Part shown: positions 39,670 to 48,255 of the stretch, piece by piece | How the letters are laid out: every line of letters starts with the position of its first letter | Numbering within the stretch: position 1 is the first letter of the stretch | Assembly (NCBI GenBank): GCA_903840165.1 | Contig: CAIMEY010000048.1 | Span: 21,741 to 85,740, forward strand | Origin: an uncultured Myxococcales bacterium | Lineage (GTDB): Bacteria > Myxococcota_A > UBA9042 | Reading direction: 5' to 3' | DNA: 64,000 bases | Notes under the pieces: model-generated | The model's input: only the letters and a program-made list of their open reading frames with translations | Told to the model about the DNA's origin: nothing | The model's database searches: none | Made by a program: the position numbers and the translations under genes

Positions 39670-41004
39670 GTGGCCAACGCGCTGCAGAACATCGCCAAGG
39701 TACCTGAGCTCAAGACTCGTATCCTGTACTCGCTGGTTATGCTGGCGATCTACCGCGTGGGCGTGTTCGTGACCGTGCCGGGCGTTGATCGCCAGGTCAT
39801 GGCCGAGCATTTCAACGCGTCCGGTTCGGGCCTGCTTGGATTGTTCAATCTGTTTTCCGGCGGTGCGCTGCAAAACATCTCGATTTTCGCCCTCGGCATC
39901 ATGCCTTACATCTCGGCGAGCATCATTCTGCAGTTGTTGACTGTGGTGGTGCCTGCCGTTGAACGCCTGAACAAAGAAGGCGAACAAGGTCGGCGCAAGA
40001 TCAATCAGTGGACGCGCTACGGCACCGTCATCCTGTCCTTTGTCCAGGGCATGGCCATGGCCGTGTATCTGGAGAGCCAGAACACGCAAATGGGCGCGGG
40101 TTCCTCTTTGGTTCACGCCGGTTGGGCATTCCGCCTGCTCTGTGTGCTGTCGCTGACCACCGGCACCGTGTTCATCATGTGGCTGGGCGAACGCATCAGC
40201 GAGCGTGGGCTGGGTAATGGCATTTCCCTCGTGATTTACGCAGGTATCGTGGCAAGTCTGCCCCACGCGCTGTCCCAGACCTACGAACTGATCAAGAACG
40301 GCCAGATTTCTGTCCCCGTGCTTGGCCTGATCGCAGTGATGGTTGTCGCCGTCATCGGCGGCATTGTCTACTTCGAGAGCGCGCAACGCCGCATTCCCGT
40401 TCAGTATGCCAAGCGCGTCGTCGGCCGTCAGATGGTGGCCTCGCAGTCGAGCTTCTTGCCCCTCAAGGTGAACTCGGCCGGCGTGATTCCGCCGATCTTT
40501 GCCAGCTCGATCCTGATGTTCCCCGCGACGATGGCGAACTTCTTTCCGTCTTTCGGTGCCTTGCAAAGCGTCGTTCAGAACTTGGTCCCTGGCCATGTCC
40601 TGTACAACGCCATGTATGTCGGCCTGATCGTGTTCTTCTGCTATTTCTACACCGCCGTGACGTTTAATCCGGTGGATGTGGCAGATAACCTCAAGAAAGG
40701 CGGCGGCTTTGTGCCTGGCGTTCGCGCTGGCAAGAAGACGGCTGAGTACATCGATCGCGTGCTGTCCCGCATCACCTTTGGCGGTGCCATGTACATCAGC
40801 GCCATCTGCGTGCTGCCGACGTTCATGCAGACCAATTTCAACGTGCCCTTCTTCTTTGGCGGCACCTCCCTGCTGATTGTGGTGGGCGTGGCCATGGATA
40901 CGGCGCGGCAGATTGAAAGCCATTTGATTACTAGGTCCTATGAAGGCTTTGCCGGTGCCGGTGGACCGCGGGTGCGCGGACGTCGCAACGACAATGAGTA
41001 CTAG
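39670..41004 (+). CDS. secY: Preprotein translocase subunit SecY
   Basis: The 444-residue membrane protein has ten predicted transmembrane helices and SecY signatures: [33 protein letters not shown] (plug and lateral gate region), [15 protein letters not shown] and [13 protein letters not shown]. It forms the translocon channel with SecE and SecG. The frame is open upstream into rplO, but the GTG at 39670, five bases after GGGAGG, gives the correct N terminus ([17 protein letters not shown]). adk follows after 159 nt. Confidence 0.97.
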   Translation: MANALQNIAKVPELKTRILYSLVMLAIYRVGVFVTVPGVDRQVMAEHFNASGSGLLGLFNLFSGGALQNISIFALGIMPYISASIILQLLTVVVPAVERLNKEGEQGRRKINQWTRYGTVILSFVQGMAMAVYLESQNTQMGAGSSLVHAGWAFRLLCVLSLTTGTVFIMWLGERISERGLGNGISLVIYAGIVASLPHALSQTYELIKNGQISVPVLGLIAVMVVAVIGGIVYFESAQRRIPVQYAKRVVGRQMVASQSSFLPLKVNSAGVIPPIFASSILMFPATMANFFPSFGALQSVVQNLVPGHVLYNAMYVGLIVFFCYFYTAVTFNPVDVADNLKKGGGFVPGVRAGKKTAEYIDRVLSRITFGGAMYISAICVLPTFMQTNFNVPFFFGGTSLLIVVGVAMDTARQIESHLITRSYEGFAGAGGPRVRGRRNDNEY

Positions 41005-41163
41005 GGGACCTTGTTCAGGCATGGCTTGGACTATTGCTTCTCAAGGGGACTCGCGGTTCCCAGGCCTGCGTTTGCGGGCCAAACGCCGGTCGAGCGGGCC
41101 CACGGGCTGTAGCCAAAGTCTGATGACGGCCAGAGCAATACCGACGACGGCGAGAGCAAAATC

Positions 41164-41838
41164 ATGAGTCGCAACGCCAATCGCATCATCCTGCTCGGAG
41201 GCCCGGGCGCCGGCAAAGGCACTGTGGCGATGACGCTGGTCGATCGCTTCGCCTTACAGCACCTGTCCACGGGCGACATGCTGCGGGCAGCGGTGGCGGC
41301 GGGCACGGAGTTGGGCAAGACAGCCAACGGGTTTATGTCGCACGGCGCCTTGGTGCCCGATGACGTCATGGTTGGGCTTATCCAAGAGCGGGTGCAGCAA
41401 GCAGATTGCCGCCTTGCCGATGGTACGCCGCGTTTCTTGCTGGACGGCTTTCCGCGGACGATGCCCCAGGCCGACGCCCTGGACCGCCATGGCCTAGGGC
41501 CGGACGTGGTGGTGTATCTTGTGGTCAAAGATGAGATTTTGGTGCGGCGCTTGACCGGACGGCGTAGCTGTCCCAAGTGCGGCAATCCGCATCACGTGGA
41601 GTTCGCGCCGCCGCTGCACGAGGGGCTGTGCGACCGCTGCGGAACGGCGTTGGTGCATCGCGTAGACGATCAGGAAGCGGCTATCCGCAAGCGAATCGAC
41701 CTGTTTCACAGTCAGACCGATCCCCTGGTGCAGCGCTATGCGCCGCTGCTGGTGACGATCGATGGGGAGCAGTCGCAGGAACGTGTTGCGCGATCGGTGA
41801 TCGAAGGCCTTCGCGCCTTGGAAGCCACGGGATCGTGA
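41164..41838 (+). CDS. adk: Adenylate kinase with zinc-type lid
   Basis: The 224-residue enzyme shows the P-loop LLGGPGAGKGTVAM, AMP-binding STGDMLRAAV and FLLDGFPRTMPQA. The lid carries a four-cysteine zinc site, CPKCGNP and CDRCG, and DDQEAAIRKRI follows. It interconverts ATP plus AMP and ADP. The map gene that often follows adk is absent; infA comes 175 nt later. Confidence 0.96.
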   Translation: MSRNANRIILLGGPGAGKGTVAMTLVDRFALQHLSTGDMLRAAVAAGTELGKTANGFMSHGALVPDDVMVGLIQERVQQADCRLADGTPRFLLDGFPRTMPQADALDRHGLGPDVVVYLVVKDEILVRRLTGRRSCPKCGNPHHVEFAPPLHEGLCDRCGTALVHRVDDQEAAIRKRIDLFHSQTDPLVQRYAPLLVTIDGEQSQERVARSVIEGLRALEATGS

Positions 41839-42013
41839 GCGGTCGGTCAGGTAAGGGCAGGGCTGCAAGGCCCTGGAACGGGACGAAAATCTCGTGACGA
41901 AGACCCAGGCCCGGGGCAAAGGATGGATCGCCAGACGGCGGTCGATCGCAGCAGTGGGCAAGTACAACGGCAGGGTCGCCCGCAACGGCACCTAGCGATC
42001 ACCGGGAGCGTGG

Positions 42014-42232
42014 ATGTCGAAAGACGACGCCATTGAAGTCGAAGGCACTGTACTGGAACCATTGCCGAACGCGATGTTTCGCGTGCAGTTGGACAATGGT
42101 CACAAGGTGCTGGCGCACGTATCTGGCAAGATGCGCATGCACTTCATCCGCATCCTGCCGGGCGATAAGGTCAAGGTGGCGTTGAGCCCCTACGATCTGA
42201 CCCGAGGTCGGATTACCTACCGTGCCAAATAG
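42014..42232 (+). CDS. infA: Translation initiation factor IF-1
   Basis: The 72-residue S1-domain protein reads [20 protein letters not shown] and [20 protein letters not shown], then [11 protein letters not shown], a full-length IF-1. It occupies the A site during initiation. The ATG follows a GGGAGC site. A 337-nt spacer separates it from rpmJ. Confidence 0.98.
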   Translation: MSKDDAIEVEGTVLEPLPNAMFRVQLDNGHKVLAHVSGKMRMHFIRILPGDKVKVALSPYDLTRGRITYRAK

Positions 42233-42569
42233 GTGAAGGTACTGGGGTTTTTCTCCTGGTCGCGGCTTTGCGCTGAACACAGGGGGAAGAATCGGCGGTC
42301 TTGGATCGCTGGGCCCTCGCGTTGCACGAACAAAGCGTGTATACTGCGCCCCCCGCTACGGTTGGCCCGTGGATGGTGGAACGGAAAACAAGAAAAGTTC
42401 CAAGCGGTTGCTTGACGGCTAGGCGAGCCCAAAGGGGTTTGCGGGCAGTGACTAGGTAGCGCTTGGTGCGATCAGCTGGCCCACGAGGACTGGCTACGAG
42501 CAGCGCCGATCCACAGCGGGTGGGCAGTCAGAAGCGCAGGTGTAAGCCAGCGCTAGGCAAGAGGAAGTC
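42233..42569 (+). other. 337-nt spacer between infA and rpmJ
   Basis: No gene is supported. It contains TATACT (42340-42345) followed by a GC-rich discriminator-like stretch, but no -35 element lies at the proper distance, so a promoter is only a weak possibility. No strong hairpin was found. Confidence 0.4.
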
Positions 42570-42683
42570 ATGAAAGTGCGTGCATCGGTCAAGCCCATTT
42601 GCGAGCAGTGCCGTGTGGTCAAGCGCCGCGGCGTCGTCCGCGTGATCTGCGAGAATCCTAAGCACAAGCAGCGCCAGGGTTGA
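42570..42683 (+). CDS. rpmJ: 50S ribosomal protein L36, zinc type
   Basis: A 37-residue protein, [20 protein letters not shown] followed by [17 protein letters not shown]. The residues C11, C14, C27 and H32 form the zinc site of the C+ paralogue of L36. The ATG at 42570 follows AAGAGGAAG. Too short for automatic gene length thresholds but unmistakable in sequence and position before rpsM. Confidence 0.97.
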   Translation: MKVRASVKPICEQCRVVKRRGVVRVICENPKHKQRQG

Positions 42684-42836
42684 TCCCGTCGTTGCAATGG
42701 CCTGAACGGCGCAGCTTCGGCAGCGGTAGTCAGGCGGGGCCCGCGGGTCCGCACCGGGCGGAAGGGCCGACCCAGAAAGTAGTTCGCTCTGTCGCTCGCA
42801 GCATCGCAGCGACAAGCCGTTAGAAAGGAGTCAGAC

Positions 42837-43202
42837 ATGGCACGTATCGCAGGCGTTGACCTGCCGCGCAACAAGCGGATTGAAATCGCGCTGCGCTCGA
42901 TCTACGGCGTTGGCCCCAAGGTCGCGCTGGACGTTTGCAACAAGGCTGGCGTGCCCCTGGGCAGGAAGGCCGATGACCTGACCGAGACCGACATCGTCCG
43001 GATCCGCGATGTGCTGGAAAACCAGTACAAAGTGGAAGGCGATTTGCGTCGGCAGGTGCAAATGGACATCAAGCGTTTGATGGACTTGGGCTGCTACCGG
43101 GGCATTCGCCACCGCAAGGGCCTGCCGGTTCGTGGCCAGCGCACGCACACCAACGCGCGTACCCGTAAGGGCCCGCGTCGTACGGCGATCAAGAAGAAGT
43201 AG
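42837..43202 (+). CDS. rpsM: 30S ribosomal protein S13
   Basis: The 121-residue protein opens [20 protein letters not shown] and has [12 protein letters not shown], then [20 protein letters not shown] and [16 protein letters not shown], a textbook S13. Start follows AAAGGAG. The 269-nt spacer to rpsK holds two perfect hairpins. Confidence 0.98.
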   Translation: MARIAGVDLPRNKRIEIALRSIYGVGPKVALDVCNKAGVPLGRKADDLTETDIVRIRDVLENQYKVEGDLRRQVQMDIKRLMDLGCYRGIRHRKGLPVRGQRTHTNARTRKGPRRTAIKKK

Positions 43203-43291
43203 TCCTGGTTTCAGGATGAAGGCTCGATCGGCCGGCCTGATGAGACCCGCGCGGACTCATGTAGGAACAGGGCTTTGCACCGCTTGCGGCA

Positions 43292-43456
43292 GCCAAGTCC
43301 CTCCGATCGCAGACTTGGCGGCATGGGTGGCGTTACACGCTGCAGCCGCCTAGAAACCGAGACAGGATTCAATAGGTTAGCAAGAACGTTTTCGTGTCCG
43401 GGGCCCTGGGGCCCAATCGGTCGAGAACCCAGCGCGGCGGACTGCACCAAGTCCGC
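43292..43456 (+). promoter_or_regulatory. Two perfect hairpins in the rpsM-rpsK spacer
   Basis: GCCAAGTC (43292-43299) pairs with GACTTGGC (43312-43319) around a 12-nt loop. GCGGACT (43437-43443) pairs with AGTCCGC (43450-43456) around a 6-nt loop, only 15 nt before the rpsK start. They could modulate rpsK translation or RNA stability; no family match is claimed. Confidence 0.45.
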
Positions 43457-43471
43457 GACCATAGGAAAGCC

Positions 43472-43876
43472 ATGGCTACCGCCCAAGCGGCCAAAGCGGC
43501 CAGTCGCGTCAAGAAGCGCGTCAAGAAGAACATCCAGTCGGGTGTGGTTCACATCAGCTCGACCTTCAACAACACGATCGTGACCGTGACCGATGTCAGC
43601 GGCAACGTGGTGGCTTGGTCCAGCTGCGGTCGCCGCGGCTTTAAGGGTTCGCGTAAATCGACGCCGTTCGCGGCGCAGATGGCTGCGGAAGACGCGGTCA
43701 AGCGCGCCCAAGAGCATGGCGTCAAGACGGTTTCCGTGTTGGTCAAAGGTCCGGGCACCGGTCGGGAAGCGGCTCTGCGCGCCCTGTCCAACGCCGGCCT
43801 GCGCGTGACGACGATTCGCGATGTTACGCCGATTCCGCACAACGGCTGCCGGCCGCCCAAGCGTCGCCGCGTCTAG
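43472..43876 (+). CDS. rpsK: 30S ribosomal protein S11
   Basis: The 134-residue protein contains [40 protein letters not shown] and [18 protein letters not shown], the conserved S11 platform segments. The ATG at 43472 follows AGGAAAG. 141 nt precede rpsD. Confidence 0.98.
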   Translation: MATAQAAKAASRVKKRVKKNIQSGVVHISSTFNNTIVTVTDVSGNVVAWSSCGRRGFKGSRKSTPFAAQMAAEDAVKRAQEHGVKTVSVLVKGPGTGREAALRALSNAGLRVTTIRDVTPIPHNGCRPPKRRRV

Positions 43877-43962
43877 TGGCGCTCCCACCGGGGGCCAAGG
43901 GCGAGGAGCAGGCGACTACGGTCTACCCTGTTTAGCGCTCCGAACACCCGGAAAACTGACCT

Positions 43963-44000
43963 GTTCCAGAGCATTCAAACCGTTCCAGAGCATTCAAACG
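43963..44000 (+). repeat. Perfect 19-bp tandem duplication upstream of rpsD
   Basis: The unit GTTCCAGAGCATTCAAACC occurs at 43963-43981 and again at 43982-44000 (last base G instead of C). A degenerate third start (GTTCAAGAG) overlaps its end. It ends 17 nt before the rpsD ATG, in the region that would bind the ribosome, where no strong Shine-Dalgarno is visible. Confidence 0.9.
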
Positions 44001-44017
44001 TTCAAGAGTGTGCAACT

Positions 44018-44647
44018 ATGGCTCGTTACATTGGACCCGTTTGCCGACTGTGCCGCCGCGAAGGCATCAAGCTCTTCCTCAAGGGTGAGCGCTGCTACAC
44101 GGAGAAGTGCTCCGCCGAGCGCCGTCAGTACATCCCCGGTCAGCATGGCCAGGCTCGGCACGGCAAGGTGTCGGAGTTCGGTCGCCAGCTGCGTGAGAAG
44201 CAGAAGGTCAAGCGTATCTATGGCTTGGTCGAGAAGCAGTTCCGCGGCTACTACCAGCTCGCCGCCCGCAAAGAAGGCGTGACGGGTGAGACCCTGCTGC
44301 AGTTCCTCGAGCGCCGCATGGACAATGTCGTGTATCGCTTGGGCTTCGCCGCCAGTCGCTCCGAAGCGCGCTTGATGGTCTGCCATGGTCACGTGACGCA
44401 CAACGGCAAGCCGATGGACATTCCGTCGATGCTCGTGCGCGCTGGCGATGTGGTGGAAATCCGCACAGCTTCGCGTGAACAGCCGCGCATCACCGAGTCC
44501 TTGGAAGGCGTCGATCGCCGCGGCGTCCCCGCGTGGCTGACGCTGGACAAGAAGGCCATGAAGGGCGTGGTCACCACGTTGCCGGCCCGCGCCGACATCA
44601 CGATGCCGATCGAAGAACGCCTGATCGTCGAGCTCTACTCCAAGTAG
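44018..44647 (+). CDS. rpsD: 30S ribosomal protein S4, zinc type
   Basis: The 209-residue protein has the N-terminal cysteines of zinc-type S4 ([11 protein letters not shown] and [10 protein letters not shown]), [14 protein letters not shown] and the S4 RNA-binding domain [21 protein letters not shown]4 initiates 30S assembly and represses the alpha operon in E. coli. The start has only a weak AAGAG upstream, preceded by the 19-bp tandem duplication. Confidence 0.98.
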   Translation: MARYIGPVCRLCRREGIKLFLKGERCYTEKCSAERRQYIPGQHGQARHGKVSEFGRQLREKQKVKRIYGLVEKQFRGYYQLAARKEGVTGETLLQFLERRMDNVVYRLGFAASRSEARLMVCHGHVTHNGKPMDIPSMLVRAGDVVEIRTASREQPRITESLEGVDRRGVPAWLTLDKKAMKGVVTTLPARADITMPIEERLIVELYSK

Positions 44648-44874
44648 TTGAGAATCGGTGAGATTCCTGCGGGCCCCAAAGCCTGCGGGAGGACGGTGGG
44701 CAGCTTCGGCCGCCACCGCTGGAACGCGCGCTGGAAGACTGGAACCGCCAGTCGCATCCGCACCGCCCAGCCAACCTGTGCCACAGCCGGCCGACGCCAC
44801 TTGGTGTTTGGGACCGCAAGCCAACGCAGCAGCAGCCCGCATACCCGCAAGCGAGCGATGCCCCTGGAGGAAAC

Positions 44875-46002
44875 ATGCAGCGGAACTGGAAGAACCTGAT
44901 CCGCCCCAAGGCGCTTGAAGTCAATGAACTGACCGATACCTACGGCAAGTTCACCGTCGAACCGATGGAACGCGGCTACGGCCAGACTTTGGGCAACTCC
45001 TTGCGGCGCATCTTGCTTTCGAGCATTCGCGGCGCAGCCATCACCGGAATGCGCATGGCGGCCCTGGGTCGCGTAGTGCGTGAAGAAGATGGCGGCAAAG
45101 GCAAAGTGCAGCGCAAGATGGTCGAGCAGATGCAGTCTGCGCTCCACGAGTTCCAGGCCCTGCCGGATGTGGTCGAGGATGTGGCGGAAATCGTCCTCAA
45201 CCTCAAAGAAGTGAACCTGCGGATGGAAGGCGAAGGCCCAGAATTCATCCACTTGGTTGCCGAAGCCCCCGCGGGCAATGTGCCTCTGCGCGTCACGGCC
45301 AGCATGCTGCAACTGCCCGCCAACATTACGGTGCTCAATCCTGACCACGTGCTGATGACCATTGAACCGGGTGGCCGCGTCGAAATGGAACTCACCGTCA
45401 AGGAAGGCGTCGGCTATGTACCCGCGACCCGCGAAACGGCTGAGGATTCGCCGGTTGACTTGCTGCCCATCGATGCGATTTTCTCGCCCGTGCGCCGCGT
45501 CAACTTCCGCGTGACCAATGCCCGTGTCGAGCAGCGCACCGATTACGACAAGCTGACGCTTGAAGTTTGGACCAATGCGGCCATCGATCCGGAAGCGGCG
45601 GTGAGCATTGCGGCCAAGATCCTGCGCGATCAAGCCAAGGTTTTCGTTGCGTATGACGACGACGAGGACATGGACGATTACGGCACAGGCGACAGCTACA
45701 TCGCGACCACCGAGCCGCTCAACGAGAATCTGTGGAAGACCATTGATTCGCTTGAGTTGTCGGTACGCTCGGCCAACTGCTTGCAGAACGCGAACCTGCG
45801 CTTTGTCGGCGAGCTGGTGCAGCGGACGGAAGCCGAGATGCTCAAGACCAAGAACTTTGGTCGGAAGTCGCTCAAGGAAATCAAAGACGTACTGCTGGAA
45901 ATGGGCTTGTCCTTGGGCATGCACATTGAGGGCTGGGACCCGGACAATATTCCGCCGCCGCCCCCCGCGGCCGCAGCTGCTGCTCCCGTGGCCCAGGCCT
46001 AG
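44875..46002 (+). CDS. rpoA: RNA polymerase alpha subunit with an insertion in the N-terminal domain
   Basis: The 375-residue subunit has the dimerisation domain ([19 protein letters not shown]), an acidic linker (DDDEDMDDY) and the C-terminal domain with [20 protein letters not shown] and [13 protein letters not shown]. Compared with E. coli alpha, about 27 extra residues lie at positions 62-88 ([20 protein letters not shown] and following), before the conserved LHEFQ. The protein ends in a Pro/Ala-rich tail. Start is ATG with GGAGG close upstream. The TAG stop is formed by the CTAG left end of a repeat element. Confidence 0.96.
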   Translation: MQRNWKNLIRPKALEVNELTDTYGKFTVEPMERGYGQTLGNSLRRILLSSIRGAAITGMRMAALGRVVREEDGGKGKVQRKMVEQMQSALHEFQALPDVVEDVAEIVLNLKEVNLRMEGEGPEFIHLVAEAPAGNVPLRVTASMLQLPANITVLNPDHVLMTIEPGGRVEMELTVKEGVGYVPATRETAEDSPVDLLPIDAIFSPVRRVNFRVTNARVEQRTDYDKLTLEVWTNAAIDPEAAVSIAAKILRDQAKVFVAYDDDEDMDDYGTGDSYIATTEPLNENLWKTIDSLELSVRSANCLQNANLRFVGELVQRTEAEMLKTKNFGRKSLKEIKDVLLEMGLSLGMHIEGWDPDNIPPPPPAAAAAAPVAQA

Positions 46003-46188
46003 TACACGTAACCCTAAGTCCTTTGCGGGTTACCGGAAAGGACTCGGCGTTGTGGATTTTGGGCCGGGGACCCGGCCGAACGAAAGGGTGAGCCTGCACG
46101 CGCGGGCGAGGGGGCGGCGCGCCCCTTTGAAACTAGAAGCAAACACTGTACCTCGAACCCGGAAGGAACTTCGGGTTAGAGGTACTAG
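45999..46188 (+). mobile_element. MITE-like element, copy A (190 bp)
   Basis: This non-coding element starts CTAGTAC and ends GTACTAG. Its ends form imperfect inverted repeats of about 33 bp (45999-46031 against 46156-46188; shared CTAGTAC, TAACCC, AAGT and CGGGTT blocks). Inside are AGTCCTTT/AAAGGACT, GGCCGG/CCGGCC and GGGGCG/CGCCCC hairpins. The right end folds on itself (GTACCTC 46148-46154 with GAGGTAC 46179-46185). The left CTAG contains the rpoA stop codon. Copies B and C share its central sequence. The CTAG/TA flanks fit IS630/Tc1-type insertion, an inference. Confidence 0.8.
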
Positions 46189-46302
46189 TCGAGCAAATCC
46201 ATCGATGCAGCCTGCGTGTCAGGACCGCCGCAAATGCGGTGAGAATGACCGCAGGCAGTGCCCAGAGCGATTGAATTTCGCGTAGAGAATCAAGAGGATA
46301 CC
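46003..46302 (+). other. 300-nt spacer between rpoA and rplQ
   Basis: About two thirds is the MITE-like element copy A. The remaining 46189-46302 has no gene, with the rplQ ribosome site AGAGGA near its end. Without the element the spacer would be about 114 nt. Confidence 0.7.
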
Positions 46303-46653
46303 ATGCGTCACCTCAAAAGCGGTCGCCATTTCGGTCGGGAAACCTCGCACCGTCGCGCCATGTTGCTCAACCTGTGCAAGTCGCTGATTGAGCACGAGCG
46401 CATCGAGACCACGGTCGCCAAGGCCAAGGAACTGCGCGGTTGGGTTGAGCCGATGATTACGGCGGCCAAGGATGATTCCATCCACCACCGCCGTCTGGCG
46501 TTCGCCAAGTTGCGCGATAACGGCTTGGTCACCAAGCTGTTTACCGATCTGGCCGTACGTTACAAGGGCCGTCCCGGTGGCTACACCCGTGCGTTCAAGC
46601 TCGGGCCGCGCGTTGGCGATGCTGCCCACATGGCGATCATCGAGTTCGTGTAG
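46303..46653 (+). CDS. rplQ: 50S ribosomal protein L17
   Basis: The 116-residue protein begins [20 protein letters not shown] and has [20 protein letters not shown] and [20 protein letters not shown], standard L17. The ATG at 46303 follows AGAGGA. It is the last gene of the ribosomal cluster and converges on tldE. Confidence 0.97.
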   Translation: MRHLKSGRHFGRETSHRRAMLLNLCKSLIEHERIETTVAKAKELRGWVEPMITAAKDDSIHHRRLAFAKLRDNGLVTKLFTDLAVRYKGRPGGYTRAFKLGPRVGDAAHMAIIEFV

Positions 46654-46704
46654 TCGCTGTCTGGCGCGCAATCGGCGTCGGCGAATTTTCCAAGCCATCG
46701 ATCA

Positions 46705-46734
46705 GGGCGCGTGGACGTTTTCGGGTCCGCGCCC
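46705..46734 (+). terminator. Hairpin after rplQ
   Basis: Arms GGGCGCG + GAC pair with GTC + CGCGCCC (two-base bulge TG) around an 8-nt loop containing TTTT. It lies 52 nt after rplQ in the convergent spacer. No U-tract follows, so it may work only as an RNA 3' end stabiliser or with Rho. Confidence 0.4.
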
Positions 46735-46929
46735 GAAGCGTTGGCTAGCGCCTTTGGGCGTTGGCGGGGTTTGGGCTCCGCATCGCAATCAGCCAAACAA
46801 ATTGGGCCCATCTGCTTGTTTGCGGATCTGCTTTCTTGCCAAGCGGCGACTCTGTCGTGTAGGAAGCTTGCACCCCAACCAGCTGCAGCAGGGCGGCTCG
46901 GCAAAATCGGTCTGATTTTCCAGAGTTTC

Positions 46930-48255
46930 TTAGGTCCCGGCGACGGCTACGCCTTCAAAGACCAAGGACGGCAACTGAAGAGACCCGTGCGTGTACGGAT
47001 CGGCCCCGACCGCCTTGAGCGTATGCCAAAACGCCAAGTGGTTGCCAGTGAGGTTCATTTCCGTCAGCGGTACCGTTAGCGCGCCCTTTTCGATGCGGCG
47101 ACCTTGAAAACCCAAGGAAAAATCGCCGGTCAGGCTGTTCGAATTGCCGCCGTTGAAGGCTGTGACCAGAATGCCGTGGTCGATGCCGCTGACCAGCTTG
47201 GCCAAATTGCCGTTGCCGCCAAGCGTGGTTAGGGTGGAAAAGGCACCGGTAGTCGGCGAAAGTTTGAGCTTTTTCGCATAGTACCAATCGAGCAGGTAGT
47301 TCTTGAGCACGCCTTGGTCGATCAGCGTCAGGTCGCGGGCGGCCAAGCCTTCCCGATCGAAGCTGCGGGCCCCGGGGCTGCCGATGAGGCCAGGAACGTC
47401 GCGCAAGGTCAGTTGGGGGCTGGCCACAGGTTTGCCGGTCATGCCTTCGAGAAACGAGCGTTTCTGTTGCAGATTGCTGCCCAGGGTGGCTTGGAGCCAG
47501 TAGGACAAGAGGCGGCCCGCAGCGCGGTTTTCGACGATTAGGGTCACTGAGCCGCTGGCATCTTTCTTGGCCCCCACGCGACTGAGCGCTCGCTCGGTTG
47601 CCTCCAGACCGATGGCTTCCGCCTTGCCCAGGCCCGCGAGGGTGCGGCTGTTGACCTGCCAGCCGTCCTCTGGGCGCTTGTCGCCATCAGCGGCGGTGAC
47701 GTCGGCCGATAGCGTGTAGAGCGTGGCCCTTTGCGCGGCCCGGGTGCCATTGCTGCCGACCAAGGCCCAATCGCTGTCCTGGTCTTGAAAGTTGGTGGTC
47801 GCTGAAATGACGCGCTTATCGTGGTGGCAGGCGGCCTCGACCTGTAGCGCCAGTTGCTTGCGGGTGTCGGTCGTTAATGCCCCGTAATTAGGGTCGAAAA
47901 TGGAAAGCGCGTCGGTCGACTTTGCCACCAGCGCTGCGTCGGGCAGGCTGCGATCCGGGTCGACGTCGAGCATGCGCGTGAGCGCCACCGCATCGCGCAG
48001 GAAGGATTGCAGTTCGTTGGGCCGCAAATCGCTCGTACTATGAACGGCATAGCGGCCATCGACGTAGAGATGCACCGTCACGCCGGCTGATTGGGCTTCT
48101 TGGAGTTTTTCCACTTTGCCCGCGCGAACTTGCGTCTCCACATTGCGCGCGAGTCGGGCGCTGACCAGCGTGTGCTGCACACCAGCCTTCTTGAGCAGGT
48201 CGCCCAACTGGTCAGCCAACGCCAAAGCCTTGGAGTGGTAGGTGGTTGCGCTCAT
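46930..48255 (-). CDS. tldE: TldE/PmbA-family metalloprotease subunit
   Basis: The 441-residue protein follows the PmbA/TldE layout: RAGKVEKLQEAQSAGVTVHL near the N terminus, ASGSVTLIVENRAAGRLLSY, DPS-like QKRSFLEGMTGKPVASPQL, and a C-terminal SLTGDFSLGFQGRRIEKG. TldE lacks the HExxxH metal site, as expected, and pairs with TldD to cleave unfolded peptides or process peptide natural products. Its ATG overlaps the tldD stop by four bases (ATGA). No signal peptide is seen. Confidence 0.92.
   Translation of the reverse strand: MSATTYHSKALALADQLGDLLKKAGVQHTLVSARLARNVETQVRAGKVEKLQEAQSAGVTVHLYVDGRYAVHSTSDLRPNELQSFLRDAVALTRMLDVDPDRSLPDAALVAKSTDALSIFDPNYGALTTDTRKQLALQVEAACHHDKRVISATTNFQDQDSDWALVGSNGTRAAQRATLYTLSADVTAADGDKRPEDGWQVNSRTLAGLGKAEAIGLEATERALSRVGAKKDASGSVTLIVENRAAGRLLSYWLQATLGSNLQQKRSFLEGMTGKPVASPQLTLRDVPGLIGSPGARSFDREGLAARDLTLIDQGVLKNYLLDWYYAKKLKLSPTTGAFSTLTTLGGNGNLAKLVSGIDHGILVTAFNGGNSNSLTGDFSLGFQGRRIEKGALTVPLTEMNLTGNHLAFWHTLKAVGADPYTHGSLQLPSLVFEGVAVAGT

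Noticed and set aside
39490..41022. Long open frame antisense to secY
   Set aside because: His/Gln/Asp-rich translation typical of a shadow frame; secY itself is fully supported.
42322..42345. Promoter TTGCAC...TATACT in the infA-rpmJ spacer
   Set aside because: Only 12 bp separate the two elements and nothing fits at 16-18 bp, so it does not meet the spacing requirement.
46160..46172. CCGGAAGGAA in repeat copy A as an SRP RNA signature
   Set aside because: It is the loop of the terminal inverted repeat hairpin and recurs in copy B; no SRP RNA context exists.
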